60,580 nt of DNA. It comes from Pseudomonas fluorescens. GTDB taxonomy: Bacteria; Pseudomonadota; Gammaproteobacteria; Pseudomonadales; Pseudomonadaceae. Under the pieces are notes generated by a model. It had not been told where the DNA came from. It saw nothing but the letters and a program-made list of their open reading frames with translations, and made no database searches. Position 1 is the stretch's first letter, and each line of letters opens with the position of its first letter. Of the stretch, positions 1 through 7,847 are shown one piece after another. The stretch lies in NCBI RefSeq assembly GCF_902497625.1, contig NZ_CABVGX010000037.1, positions 1-60,580 of the forward strand, in the 5' to 3' direction. Both the position numbers and the translations under genes were made by a program.

Positions 1-18
1 GCTGCTACAGAGCGCGGG
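1..18. repeat. partial intergenic repeat at left edge
   Basis: The first 18 bases match, with two missing bases, the unit that is tandemly repeated at the right edge of the window (GCTGCTACAG followed by AGCGCGG). They would follow directly on the last base of the window in the phase of that repeat. The 44 bases downstream of the kdpA stop contain a possible ATG on the minus strand at 39. The 13 codons that follow do not look like a KdpB start that I recognise, so this is called repeat rather than kdpB. Confidence 0.5.
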
Positions 19-44
19 TTTTGTCTGACTGATTGGCATCAGGC

Positions 45-1739
45 TCAGAAACCCAGGCTCAAATGTTCAGCAATCGGACCGAGCGCCAGTGCCGGCAGGA
101 AGGTCAAACCGCCCACCAGCAAAATGGTCACGGTCAGCAACGTCACGAACAACGGGCCATGGGTGGGGAAACTGTTCGGGCTGATCGGCGCGGCTTTCTT
201 CATCGCCAGGCTGCCGGCCAGCGCCAGCACCGGCAGGATGTAGCCGAAACGGCCGAGCAACATGCCGAACCCGAGCATCAGGTTGTGAAACGCGGTGTTG
301 GCACCGAAGCCGCCGAACGCCGAGCCGTTGTTGGCGCTGGCCGAGGTGTAGGCGTACAGCAACTGACTGAAACCGTGCGCGCCGGGGTTGCTCACCGATG
401 CCACCGGGCCCGGCAGGCTGGCGGCAATTGCGCCGAATACCAATACGCCCATGGGCATCACCAGCAGCGTCACCACGAGCAACTGCACTTCCCTGGCCTG
501 GAGTTTCTTGCCGAGGTATTCCGGGGTGCGGCCGATCATCAAGCCGGCGAGGAACACCGCGATCAGCACATTGAGCAACATGCCGTAGAGCCCCGCGCCG
601 ACGCCGCCGAAGATCACTTCGCCAACCATCATGTTGACCATCGCCACCATGCCGCTCAGCGGATTAAGGCTGTCGTGCATGGCGTTGACCGAGCCGTTCG
701 ATGCAGCGGTGGTAGTCACCGACCAGAGCACGGTGGCCGTGGTGCCGAAGCGCACTTCCTTGCCTTCCAGCGGCGCGGTCTGTTCGACGGCGGCGTTGTT
801 CAGGGTCGGGTTCGGTTGATATTCGGCCCACAACGAAGTGGCGCCGCCGATCAGGAACAGCGCGAGCATGCAGGCGATGATCGCGCGGCTCTGACGCAGG
901 TCTTTGACGTAATGACCAAAAGTGAACACCAGCGCGGCCGGGATCAGAATGATCGAAGCCATCTCGAACAGATTGCTCCAGGCAGTCGGGTTCTCGAACG
1001 GGTGCGCCGAGTTGACGCCGAAGAAACCGCCACCGTTGGTGCCCAGTTGCTTGATCGCAATCTGGCTGGCAGCCGGGCCTAGCGGGATCACCTGATCGAC
1101 ACCTTGCATCGTCACGGCATTCACATACTGCGCGAAAGTTTGCGGCACGCCCTGCCAGACGAGGTACAGCGCCAGCAACAGGCACAGCGGCAACAATCCG
1201 TAGAGTGTGGCGCGGGTCATGTCGACCCAGAAGTTGCCGAGGGTGCGGCTGGATTTGCGCCCGATGCCGCGACACAGCGCGACCAGCACGGCCAGGCCGG
1301 TGGCGGCGCTGACGAAGTTCTGCACGGTCAGGCCGACCATTTGGCTGAGGTAGCTGAGCGTGGCTTCGCCGCTGTACGACTGCCAGTTGGTGTTGGTCAT
1401 GAAGCTGACGGCGGTGTTGAACGCTTGCGTCCACTCCTGGCCCGGCAGGTTCTGCGGGTTGAGCGGCAGGTAGTTCTGCAACAGCAGGATCGCGAACAAC
1501 AACACAAAACCGGCGAGGTTGAAGGCGAGCAACGCCAGGGCGTATTTCTGCCAGCTCTGTTCGCTCTGCGGATCGACACCGGCGACGCGATAACAACCGC
1601 GCTCGACCGGTCCGAGCACCGGTGACAGCCAAGTGCGCTGGCCTTCCATCACCTTGTAGTAGAACCGTCCAAGAAAGGGAGCCGGAATCAATACCAAACC
1701 GAAGAAGGCCAGAATCAGCCAATAGTCATAACTGTGCAT
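45..1739 (-). CDS. kdpA: KdpA, potassium-transporting ATPase potassium-binding subunit
   Basis: KdpA is the inner-membrane channel-like subunit that selects and translocates K+ in the high-affinity KdpFABC ATPase. The 564-residue product has the usual family length and many hydrophobic helices. It carries pore-loop/selectivity-filter stretches such as TNTNWQSY, QLGTNGGGFFGVNSAHPFEN and TSASANNGSAFGGFGANT. It starts 9 bases after the stop of kdpF, so the two form an operon. The next gene, kdpB, would lie beyond position 1. Only 44 bases remain and they run into a repeat, which is unusual for an operon normally read straight through. Confidence 0.97.
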   Translation of the reverse strand: MHSYDYWLILAFFGLVLIPAPFLGRFYYKVMEGQRTWLSPVLGPVERGCYRVAGVDPQSEQSWQKYALALLAFNLAGFVLLFAILLLQNYLPLNPQNLPGQEWTQAFNTAVSFMTNTNWQSYSGEATLSYLSQMVGLTVQNFVSAATGLAVLVALCRGIGRKSSRTLGNFWVDMTRATLYGLLPLCLLLALYLVWQGVPQTFAQYVNAVTMQGVDQVIPLGPAASQIAIKQLGTNGGGFFGVNSAHPFENPTAWSNLFEMASIILIPAALVFTFGHYVKDLRQSRAIIACMLALFLIGGATSLWAEYQPNPTLNNAAVEQTAPLEGKEVRFGTTATVLWSVTTTAASNGSVNAMHDSLNPLSGMVAMVNMMVGEVIFGGVGAGLYGMLLNVLIAVFLAGLMIGRTPEYLGKKLQAREVQLLVVTLLVMPMGVLVFGAIAASLPGPVASVSNPGAHGFSQLLYAYTSASANNGSAFGGFGANTAFHNLMLGFGMLLGRFGYILPVLALAGSLAMKKAAPISPNSFPTHGPLFVTLLTVTILLVGGLTFLPALALGPIAEHLSLGF

Positions 1740-1748
1740 TAGCCGCCC

Positions 1749-1838
1749 CTAGTTCCGGTCCGCGCGCAACAGCGCCACCAACAGATAAATGAACAGCCCC
1801 GCTGCCAGCATCAGCGACACCCCGTCCAGAATGCTCAT
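1749..1838 (-). CDS. kdpF: KdpF, small stabilising subunit of the Kdp ATPase
   Basis: This 29-residue hydrophobic peptide begins MSILDGVSLMLAAGLFIYLL and ends in ALLRADRN. It has one transmembrane helix followed by a basic end, as expected for KdpF, which stabilises the KdpABC complex. It lies immediately before kdpA on the same strand with a 9-base gap. The start is the ATG at 1838, preceded by GGAGATTGACCC, giving a ribosome binding site at normal spacing. It was found by reading the gap, since it is very short. Confidence 0.9.
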   Translation of the reverse strand: MSILDGVSLMLAAGLFIYLLVALLRADRN

Positions 1839-1896
1839 GGGTCAATCTCCGTGTTACGGCGTATTGCCGCGTGTGGAGGTATTGTCGGGAGGGAGG

Positions 1897-1949
1897 GTGT
1901 AAAGGCGCGAGATCGAGGGGGTGGGCGGGGTATAAAGAATGTGTAAAGA
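1897..1949 (-). promoter_or_regulatory. putative KdpE operator region of kdpFA
   Basis: Read on the minus strand, the segment 1921-1949 holds TTTACAC, then TTTATACCCCGCCC four bases on. About 20 bases further is a second TTTACACCC (around 1898-1907). From memory, the KdpE site of the E. coli kdp promoter also consists of TTTA(T/C)AC-type direct repeats followed by CCCCGCCC. The site lies about 85 bases upstream of kdpF, a normal activator position. The match is by eye only. Confidence 0.5.
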
Positions 1950-1980
1950 GTGTTGCGGTGTCTGGGCGGGCGAATTTCAA

Positions 1981-2340
1981 CTGTGGGAGCGAGCCTGGCG
2001 GCGATGGCGGTGGGTCAGCTGATGTACATATCGCCTGACACGGCCTCATCGCGGGCAAGCCACGCTCCCACAGGGGAACGCGGTCAGTTCAATGACGGCG
2101 ATCCACTGTGGGAGCGAGCCTGCTCGCGATGCGGTCTTCGATTCAGCCTGATCCGCCCGAATGTACTCGGTCCACTGTGGGAGCTGGCCTGCCGGCGATG
2201 GCGGTGGGTCAGCTGATGTACATATCGCCTGACACGGCCTCATCGCGTGCAAGCCACGCTCCCACAGGGGAACGCGTTCAGTTCAATGACGGCGATCCAC
2301 TGTGGGAGCTGGCCTGCCAGCGATGGCTTTGTCTCAGGTG
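1981..2340. repeat. REP-like inverted repeats, duplicated block
   Basis: Copies of CTGTGGGAGC(G/T)(A/G)GCCTG start at 1981, 2106, 2175 and 2300. Inverse copies ending CACGCTCCCACAGG lie near 2061-2074 and 2255-2268. The 125 bases from 1981 are repeated almost exactly from 2175, so a whole REP-like pair with its spacer has been duplicated. These are typical extragenic palindromic repeats of Pseudomonas and fill the gap between kdpF and rmlB; no gene is supported here. Confidence 0.85.
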
Positions 2341-2491
2341 ATTAGATTTTTGCCAGTGAAAGTATCCGCTTCTGACTACTCTTGCAGCTCGACAAATTCC
2401 AAATCGGATCAACACTTCTATTGCACTCCCCCGCCGCTGCCGACAAGCTATGCCCATTTGCGTTATCGACTTCCGAAAAAGGCTGGCCAAC

Positions 2492-3574
2492 ATGCGTATC
2501 CTCATCACCGGCGGTGCCGGTTTCATTGGCTCTGCGCTCATCCGCGAGCTGATCCAACACACCAGCCATGAAGTGCTGAACCTGGACAAGCTGACCTACG
2601 CCGGCAATCTTGAATCGTTGACCAGCATTGCCAACGACACGCGCTATGAATTCGTCCAGGCCGACATCATCGATCAGGCGACTGTCAGCGCCGTGCTCGC
2701 GCGGTTCCAGCCACACGCGATCATGCACCTGGCGGCTGAATCCCACGTCGACCGTTCCATCGACGGTCCGTCGGATTTCATCCAGACCAATATCGTCGGT
2801 ACCTACAGCCTGCTCGAAGCCGCCCGAGGCTACTGGCAGACCCTCGCCGAGCCGGAAAAAAGCGCGTTCCGTTTCCACCACATCTCCACCGATGAAGTCT
2901 ACGGCGACCTGCACGGCGTCGATGACCTGTTCACCGAAACCACGCCTTACGCGCCAAGTTCGCCCTACTCCGCCAGCAAAGCCGCGTCCGACCACCTGGT
3001 ACGCGCCTGGCACCGCACCTACGGCTTGCCGGTGCTGCTGACCAACTGCTCGAACAACTACGGCCCGTTTCACTTCCCTGAGAAGCTGATTCCGCTGGTC
3101 ATCCTCAACGCCTTGGCAGGCAAACCGCTGCCGGTCTATGGCAACGGCCTGCAAGTGCGCGACTGGCTGTTCGTCGAAGACCACGCCCGCGCCCTGTTGA
3201 AAGTCGTCACCGAAGGCCAGATTGCCGAAACCTACAACATCGGCGGTCACAACGAACAAACCAACATCGACGTGGTACGCGGCATCTGCGCGCTGCTCGA
3301 AGAACTGGCGCCGCAGAAACCTGCAGGCATCGCGCACTACGCCGACCTGATCACCTTCGTCCAGGACCGCCCGGGCCACGACCTGCGCTACGCCATCGAT
3401 GCCAGCAAGATCGAACGCGAACTCGGCTGGGTGCCGCAAGAAACCTTCGAAACCGGCCTGCGTAAAACCGTGCAGTGGTACCTCGACAATCTGCAATGGT
3501 GCCGTCGGGTTCAGGACGGCAGCTATCAGGGCGAACGACTGGGCGCCATCAATCCAAAGGAGTTGCTCGCATGA
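2492..3574 (+). CDS. rmlB: RmlB, dTDP-glucose 4,6-dehydratase (first copy)
   Basis: RmlB converts dTDP-D-glucose to dTDP-4-keto-6-deoxy-D-glucose, a cytoplasmic step towards dTDP-L-rhamnose. The 360-residue protein begins MRILITGGAGFIGSAL (NAD-binding GxxGxxG). It has the STDEVYGD active-site strand and the YSASKAASDHLV Tyr/Lys catalytic pair. The ATG at 2492 is chosen over one 42 bases upstream because it directly precedes the Rossmann motif and has AAAAAGG about 10 bases before it. Its stop overlaps the start of rmlA by four bases (ATGA). A second rmlB is at 42356-43429. Confidence 0.96.
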   Translation: MRILITGGAGFIGSALIRELIQHTSHEVLNLDKLTYAGNLESLTSIANDTRYEFVQADIIDQATVSAVLARFQPHAIMHLAAESHVDRSIDGPSDFIQTNIVGTYSLLEAARGYWQTLAEPEKSAFRFHHISTDEVYGDLHGVDDLFTETTPYAPSSPYSASKAASDHLVRAWHRTYGLPVLLTNCSNNYGPFHFPEKLIPLVILNALAGKPLPVYGNGLQVRDWLFVEDHARALLKVVTEGQIAETYNIGGHNEQTNIDVVRGICALLEELAPQKPAGIAHYADLITFVQDRPGHDLRYAIDASKIERELGWVPQETFETGLRKTVQWYLDNLQWCRRVQDGSYQGERLGAINPKELLA

Positions 3575-4446
3575 TCAAGGGAATAGTTCTGGCGGGCGGT
3601 TCGGGCACGCGTCTGCATCCAATCACGCTCGGCGTGTCGAAACAGCTGCTGCCGGTGTACGACAAACCGATGATCTACTACCCGATCTCGGTGCTGATGC
3701 TGGCCGGCATCAAAGACATTCTGGTGATCTCGACACCACAGGATCTGCCGCAATACCGCAATCTGCTGGGCGATGGCAGCCAGTTCGGCGTGAGCTTCAG
3801 CTACGCCGAACAGCCGACCCCGGATGGCCTGGCCCAAGCGTTTCTGATCGGCGAAGCATTCATCGGCAATGACCCGGTGTGCCTGATCCTTGGCGATAAC
3901 ATCTTCCATGGCCAGCACTTCGGCGAGCAGCTGCAAAGTGCGGCGAAACGCGCGTCCGGCGCGACCGTGTTCGGCTATTGGGTCAAAGACCCCGAGCGCT
4001 TCGGCGTGATCGACTTCGACAGCGATGGCCGCGCCCTCTCCATCGAAGAAAAACCGAAAACGCCGAAATCCAGCTACGCCGTTACCGGCCTGTATTTCTA
4101 CGACAACGACGTGATCAAGATCGCCAAAGCGGTCAAGCCTTCGCCGCGCGGCGAGCTGGAGATCACCGACGTCAACAATGCCTACCTCGAACGCGGCGAT
4201 CTGCAGGTTGAACGCTTCGGCCGCGGCTTCGCCTGGCTCGACACCGGCACCCACGACAGCCTGCTCGAAGCCTCGCAATACGTGCAGACCATCGAGCATC
4301 GGCAAGGCCTGAAAGTCGCCTGCCTCGAAGAAATCGCTTACGAAAACAAATGGATCAACCGCGGGCAATTGCTGGAGCGCGCGCGCTACTTTGGCAAGAC
4401 GGGATACGGTCAATACCTCGCGAAGCTGGCGGGCGAAGACCAATGA
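3571..4446 (+). CDS. rmlA: RmlA, glucose-1-phosphate thymidylyltransferase (first copy)
   Basis: RmlA makes dTDP-glucose from dTTP and glucose-1-phosphate, the first step of dTDP-sugar synthesis. The 291 residues begin MIKGIVLAGGSGTRLHPIT, the nucleotidyltransferase signature. The protein also has EKP (in SIEEKPKTPKS) and FAWLDTGTHDSLLEAS near the end. The start ATG at 3571 overlaps the rmlB stop and follows AAAGGAG. It is co-transcribed with rmlB and probably rmlD. A second, diverged copy lies at 40154-41035 in the O-antigen locus. Confidence 0.96.
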   Translation: MIKGIVLAGGSGTRLHPITLGVSKQLLPVYDKPMIYYPISVLMLAGIKDILVISTPQDLPQYRNLLGDGSQFGVSFSYAEQPTPDGLAQAFLIGEAFIGNDPVCLILGDNIFHGQHFGEQLQSAAKRASGATVFGYWVKDPERFGVIDFDSDGRALSIEEKPKTPKSSYAVTGLYFYDNDVIKIAKAVKPSPRGELEITDVNNAYLERGDLQVERFGRGFAWLDTGTHDSLLEASQYVQTIEHRQGLKVACLEEIAYENKWINRGQLLERARYFGKTGYGQYLAKLAGEDQ

Positions 4447-4492
4447 TCCTTCTGTGCGCGGATGACACTCCTAAAGCGGAAAACCTGAGCGT

Positions 4493-5359
4493 ATGAGAAT
4501 TTTGATCAGCGGCCAGCACGGCCAGGTCTCCCGCGAATTGCAGCGCCGACTGGGCAGCATCGGCGAAGTGATCGTGCCCGGCCGCGAGCAGCTCGATCTG
4601 CTGCAACCCGAGCAGATTCGCCAGCAGGTGCGCACGATTCGCCCCGATCTGATCATCAACGCGGCGGCTTACACCGCCGTAGATCTTGCGGAAAGCGAAG
4701 CGGACGCAGCCTTTGCCATCAACGCCACGGCGCCCGGTATTTTCGCCGAAGAAGCGCTGGCGCTGGACATTCCGCTGATTCATTACTCCACCGATTATGT
4801 GTTTGATGGCACCAAGGTGGGCGCGTACACCGAAGACGATCTGCCTAATCCGCTAGGGGTTTATGGTGCAAGCAAACTCGCGGGCGAACGGGCCATCACC
4901 GATGTACGGGGCAAGCATTTGATCCTGCGCACCAGCTGGGTTTACTCGACCCATGGGCGCAATTTTCTGCTGACGATGCAGCGGTTGCTGCAGGAGAAGC
5001 CTGAGTTGCGGGTTGTTGCGGATCAGATCGGCGCGCCAACCTGGGCGGGTACGATTGCCGAGAACACTTTGGCGCTGATCGAACGCTGGCAATCGGGCTC
5101 GTCCTCCTGGGGCACCTATCACATGACGGCTCAGGGCCAGACTTCATGGTTCGGTTTTGCCCAGGCGATTGGCGAGGCGTTACGTGAGCAGGGGAAACCC
5201 TGTGCGCAGTTGCTGCCGATTCCGTCCAGCGACTACCCGACGCCTGCTGCTCGGCCGCTGAATTCGTGTCTGGATTGCGGTCGGTTAGTGCGGGATTGGG
5301 GGGTACGTCAGCCGGACTGGCAAACCGCGTTGCGTGAGTGTCTGACCGAACAAAAGTAG
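4493..5359 (+). CDS. rmlD: RmlD, dTDP-4-dehydrorhamnose reductase
   Basis: RmlD reduces dTDP-4-keto-L-rhamnose to dTDP-L-rhamnose, the last step of the pathway. The 288-residue protein begins MRILISGQHGQVSREL. It contains INAAAYTAVDLAE, HYSTDYVFDGTK and the YGASKLAGE Tyr/Lys motif, all typical of RmlD. It lies 46 bases after rmlA on the same strand. The 3,5-epimerase gene rmlC, which usually travels with these genes, is not found next to it or anywhere else in the window. Confidence 0.94.
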   Translation: MRILISGQHGQVSRELQRRLGSIGEVIVPGREQLDLLQPEQIRQQVRTIRPDLIINAAAYTAVDLAESEADAAFAINATAPGIFAEEALALDIPLIHYSTDYVFDGTKVGAYTEDDLPNPLGVYGASKLAGERAITDVRGKHLILRTSWVYSTHGRNFLLTMQRLLQEKPELRVVADQIGAPTWAGTIAENTLALIERWQSGSSSWGTYHMTAQGQTSWFGFAQAIGEALREQGKPCAQLLPIPSSDYPTPAARPLNSCLDCGRLVRDWGVRQPDWQTALRECLTEQK

Positions 5360-5402
5360 ACGTCGAGTTCAATCTGTAGCCAATCATTGAAACACCACTG
5401 AT

Positions 5403-5690
5403 CCTGTAGGAGCCGGGCTTGCCCGCGATAGGGCCGTGCCTGCCACCATCCGTGCTGACTGAACCACCGCCATCGCGGGCAAGCCCGGCTCCCACAGGGA
5501 TTGGTGGTGTCAGAACCTGCGCGTTTTGTAGGAGTGAGCCTGCTCGCGATAGGGCCATGCCAGCCAAAATCCGTGCTGACTGAACCACCGCCATCGCGGG
5601 CAAGCCCGGCTCCCATAGGGATCGGTGGTGTTAAGGCCGCGCATTCCCTGTGGGAGCGGGCTTGCTCGCGAAGGCGGCATCACGGCCAAC
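5403..5690. repeat. REP-like inverted repeats, two tandem units
   Basis: Two consecutive units of about 123 bases, starting near 5405 and 5528, each have a left arm TGTAGGAG(C/T)(C/G)(G/A)G and a right arm GGGCAAGCCCGGCTCCCA. The shared spacer contains CCGTGCTGACTGAACCACCG. A further half copy (CTGTGGGAGCGGGCTTGCTCGCGAAGG) starts near 5648. The array occupies the gap between rmlD and the permease gene, and no coding region is supported in it. Confidence 0.85.
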
Positions 5691-5842
5691 ACTGCCCTCA
5701 ACTGACGCACAAAATCTCCTCATCCCACACAAATCATCCCCGATACGACCCCTTCCAGCGCTTTACGACCTCCTCCAGCACACTGGCACGCCCACTGCAC
5801 GCGCCCTTCCCCGAGCTTTCCAACCGTTCAGGGAGCAAACGC

Positions 5843-7207
5843 ATGAACACACAACTCAAACCCACGCTGGGCACGTTGCACCTGTGGGGCATTGCGGTCG
5901 GGCTGGTGATTTCCGGTGAATACTTTGGCTGGAGCTATGGCTGGGGGGTGGCCGGTACACTCGGTTTTCTGGTCACGTCGTTCATGGTCGCAACGATGTA
6001 CACCTGCTTCATCTTCAGTTTCACCGAGCTGACCACTGCGATTCCCCATGCCGGCGGGCCGTTTGCCTACAGCCGGCGCGCCTTCGGCGAGAAAGGCGGC
6101 CTGATCGCCGGCCTCGCGACGCTGATCGAATTCGTCTTCGCCCCGCCCGCCATTGCCCTCGCAATCGGTGCCTACCTGAACGTGCAATTTCCTGCACTCG
6201 ATCCCAAACATGCAGCGGTCGGCGCGTACATCGTGTTCATGGGTTTGAACATCCTCGGGGTCAAGCTCGCAGCGACGTTCGAACTGGTGGTCTGCGTGCT
6301 CGCCGTCGCTGAATTGCTGGTGTTCATGGGCGTCGTTGCGCCAGCGTTCAGCTTCAGCAACTTCGCCCTGAACGGCTGGGCCGGTTCCAACGAGTTTGGC
6401 GCCCCGGCGATTGCCGGAATGTTTGCGGCGATTCCGTTCGCGATCTGGTTTTTCCTCGCCATCGAAGGCGCGGCCATGGCGGCCGAGGAAGCCAAAGATC
6501 CGAAACGCACAATCCCCAAGGCTTACATCAGCGGCATTCTGACCCTGGTGGTGCTGGCGATGGGCGTGATGTTCTTTGCCGGTGGCGTCGGTGACTGGCG
6601 CACGCTGTCGAACATTAACGATCCGCTGCCGCAAGCGATGAAAACCGTGGTCGGGGAAAACTCCGGCTGGTTGCACATGCTGGTGTGGATCGGCCTGTTC
6701 GGGCTGGTAGCGAGTTTCCACGGGATCATTCTCGGCTACTCGCGACAGTTCTTCGCGCTTGCCCGCGCCGGTTACTTGCCGGCATCACTGGCCAAACTGT
6801 CGCGTTTCCAGACGCCACATCGCGCAATCCTCGCGGGCGGCGTGATCGGCATCGCGGCGATCTATAGCGACGGTCTGATCAATCTTGGCGGCATGACGCT
6901 GACGGCGGCGATGATCACCATGGCCGTATTCGGTGCCATCGTGATGTACATCATGAGCATGCTCAGCCTGTTCAAGCTGCGCAAAACCGAGCCGAACCTG
7001 GAGCGCACCTTCCGCGCGCCTTGCTACCCCCTGGTGCCCATCATCGCGCTGGTGCTGGCGACGGTCTGCCTGGTGGCGATGGCATGGTTCAACACGCTGA
7101 TCGGGCTGATCTTTCTCGGCTTCATGGCGGTGGGTTTTGTGTATTTCATGCTGACCGCACAACTGCGTGCAGATGCGCCGGCTGATGCGATGCTGACCGG
7201 TTTATAA
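5843..7207 (+). CDS. eat: ethanolamine permease, APC family
   Basis: This 454-residue polytopic membrane protein belongs to the amino acid-polyamine-organocation family. It starts MNTQLKPTLGTLHLWGIAVG and continues VISGEYFGWSYGWGVAGTLG, which I recognise from ethanolamine permeases. Further motifs are the ELTTAIPHAGGPFAYSRRAF and FFLAIEGAAMAAEEAKDPKR loops. About twelve hydrophobic segments are visible. The start at 5843 follows CAGGGAGC; upstream in-frame codons run through the repeat array and are rejected. Its usual partners eutB and eutC are not adjacent, so the ethanolamine assignment rests on sequence alone. Confidence 0.82.
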   Translation: MNTQLKPTLGTLHLWGIAVGLVISGEYFGWSYGWGVAGTLGFLVTSFMVATMYTCFIFSFTELTTAIPHAGGPFAYSRRAFGEKGGLIAGLATLIEFVFAPPAIALAIGAYLNVQFPALDPKHAAVGAYIVFMGLNILGVKLAATFELVVCVLAVAELLVFMGVVAPAFSFSNFALNGWAGSNEFGAPAIAGMFAAIPFAIWFFLAIEGAAMAAEEAKDPKRTIPKAYISGILTLVVLAMGVMFFAGGVGDWRTLSNINDPLPQAMKTVVGENSGWLHMLVWIGLFGLVASFHGIILGYSRQFFALARAGYLPASLAKLSRFQTPHRAILAGGVIGIAAIYSDGLINLGGMTLTAAMITMAVFGAIVMYIMSMLSLFKLRKTEPNLERTFRAPCYPLVPIIALVLATVCLVAMAWFNTLIGLIFLGFMAVGFVYFMLTAQLRADAPADAMLTGL

Positions 7208-7332
7208 AAACACCGCCGCGTCCGAAGCGGCCAGGCATAGAATGGAACCACTGCGACCATCAATCGCTCATAAGTGATATGCACGATCGGCTGGCGAATT
7301 GCGCCAGCCGGCCTGCCCTCAAGGAGAGCCCT

Positions 7333-7500
7333 ATGCCCTGGTATGCCTGGTTAATTTTGGTTGTTGCAATCGGTTCGATAGTGGGTGGTCTGATGATGTT
7401 GCGCGACACCGCCAACAAGGTCGATCTGACCGATGAGCAACGCAAACGGGTTGCTGAACGCAATGCGCAAGCGGATGCCAAGGACGCCCAGGACCGCTGA
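7333..7500 (+). CDS. DUF2897 family small membrane protein
   Basis: This 55-residue protein begins MPWYAWLILVVAIGSIVGGL, one transmembrane helix, followed by a charged tail rich in Asp, Lys and Gln. A perfect AAGGAG lies 7 bases before the ATG at 7333, which decides the start against a longer in-frame reading from 7279. It resembles the DUF2897 family of short pseudomonad membrane proteins of unknown role. It stands alone between the permease and a repeat array. Confidence 0.8.
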   Translation: MPWYAWLILVVAIGSIVGGLMMLRDTANKVDLTDEQRKRVAERNAQADAKDAQDR

Positions 7501-7520
7501 AGCACCCGCAACGATTAATT

Positions 7521-7822
7521 TGTAGCAGCTGGCGAAGCCTGCGTCCGGCTGCGCAGCAGTCGTAACCAATCAACTTGTAGCAGCTGGCGCAGCCTGCGTC
7601 CGGCTGCAAAGCAGTCGTAACCAATCAACTTGTAGCAGCTGGCGAAGCCTGCGTCCGGCTGCAAAGCAGTCGTAAACGATCAACTTGTAGCAGCTGGCGC
7701 AGCCTGCGTCCGGCTGCGCAGCAGTCGTAAACCCAGCGAACACTGTTTATCTGACAAACCGCGGGAGCTAACTTTCTACGACTGCTACGCAGCCGGACGC
7801 AGGCTGCGCCAGCTGCTACATG
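7521..7822. repeat. four tandem 55-bp repeats plus one inverted copy
   Basis: TGTAGCAGCTGGCG(A/C)AGCCTG starts at 7521, 7576, 7631 and 7686, an exact 55-base period. Each copy carries GTCCGGCTGC, GCAGTCGTAA and a short AATCAACT spacer. An inverted copy follows at about 7778-7820 (ACGACTGCTACGCAGCCGGA onwards). The regular period shows amplification of one REP-like element. It separates the DUF2897 gene from the convergent DUF1989 gene. Confidence 0.9.
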
Positions 7823-7847
7823 TTCCTGCGCGCAGCTGACGTTGTGG

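Noticed and set aside
1..39. Start of kdpB on the minus strand (ATG at 39)
   Set aside because: Only 13 codons are visible, they run into the intergenic repeat, there is no ribosome binding site beyond the kdpA end, and the reading does not resemble KdpB.
33..1082. 349-codon plus-strand frame in kdpA
   Set aside because: Rich in His, Arg and Gln as expected from the complement of a hydrophobic protein gene; kdpA is certain on the other strand.
1726..2058. 110-codon minus-strand frame over kdpF and the first repeats
   Set aside because: It crosses the KdpE-like site and repeat arms; kdpF in another frame explains the coding part.
2108..2341. Small frames in the REP block
   Set aside because: They translate repeat sequence (ERACSR, RASHAPTGER) and occur wherever this repeat occurs.
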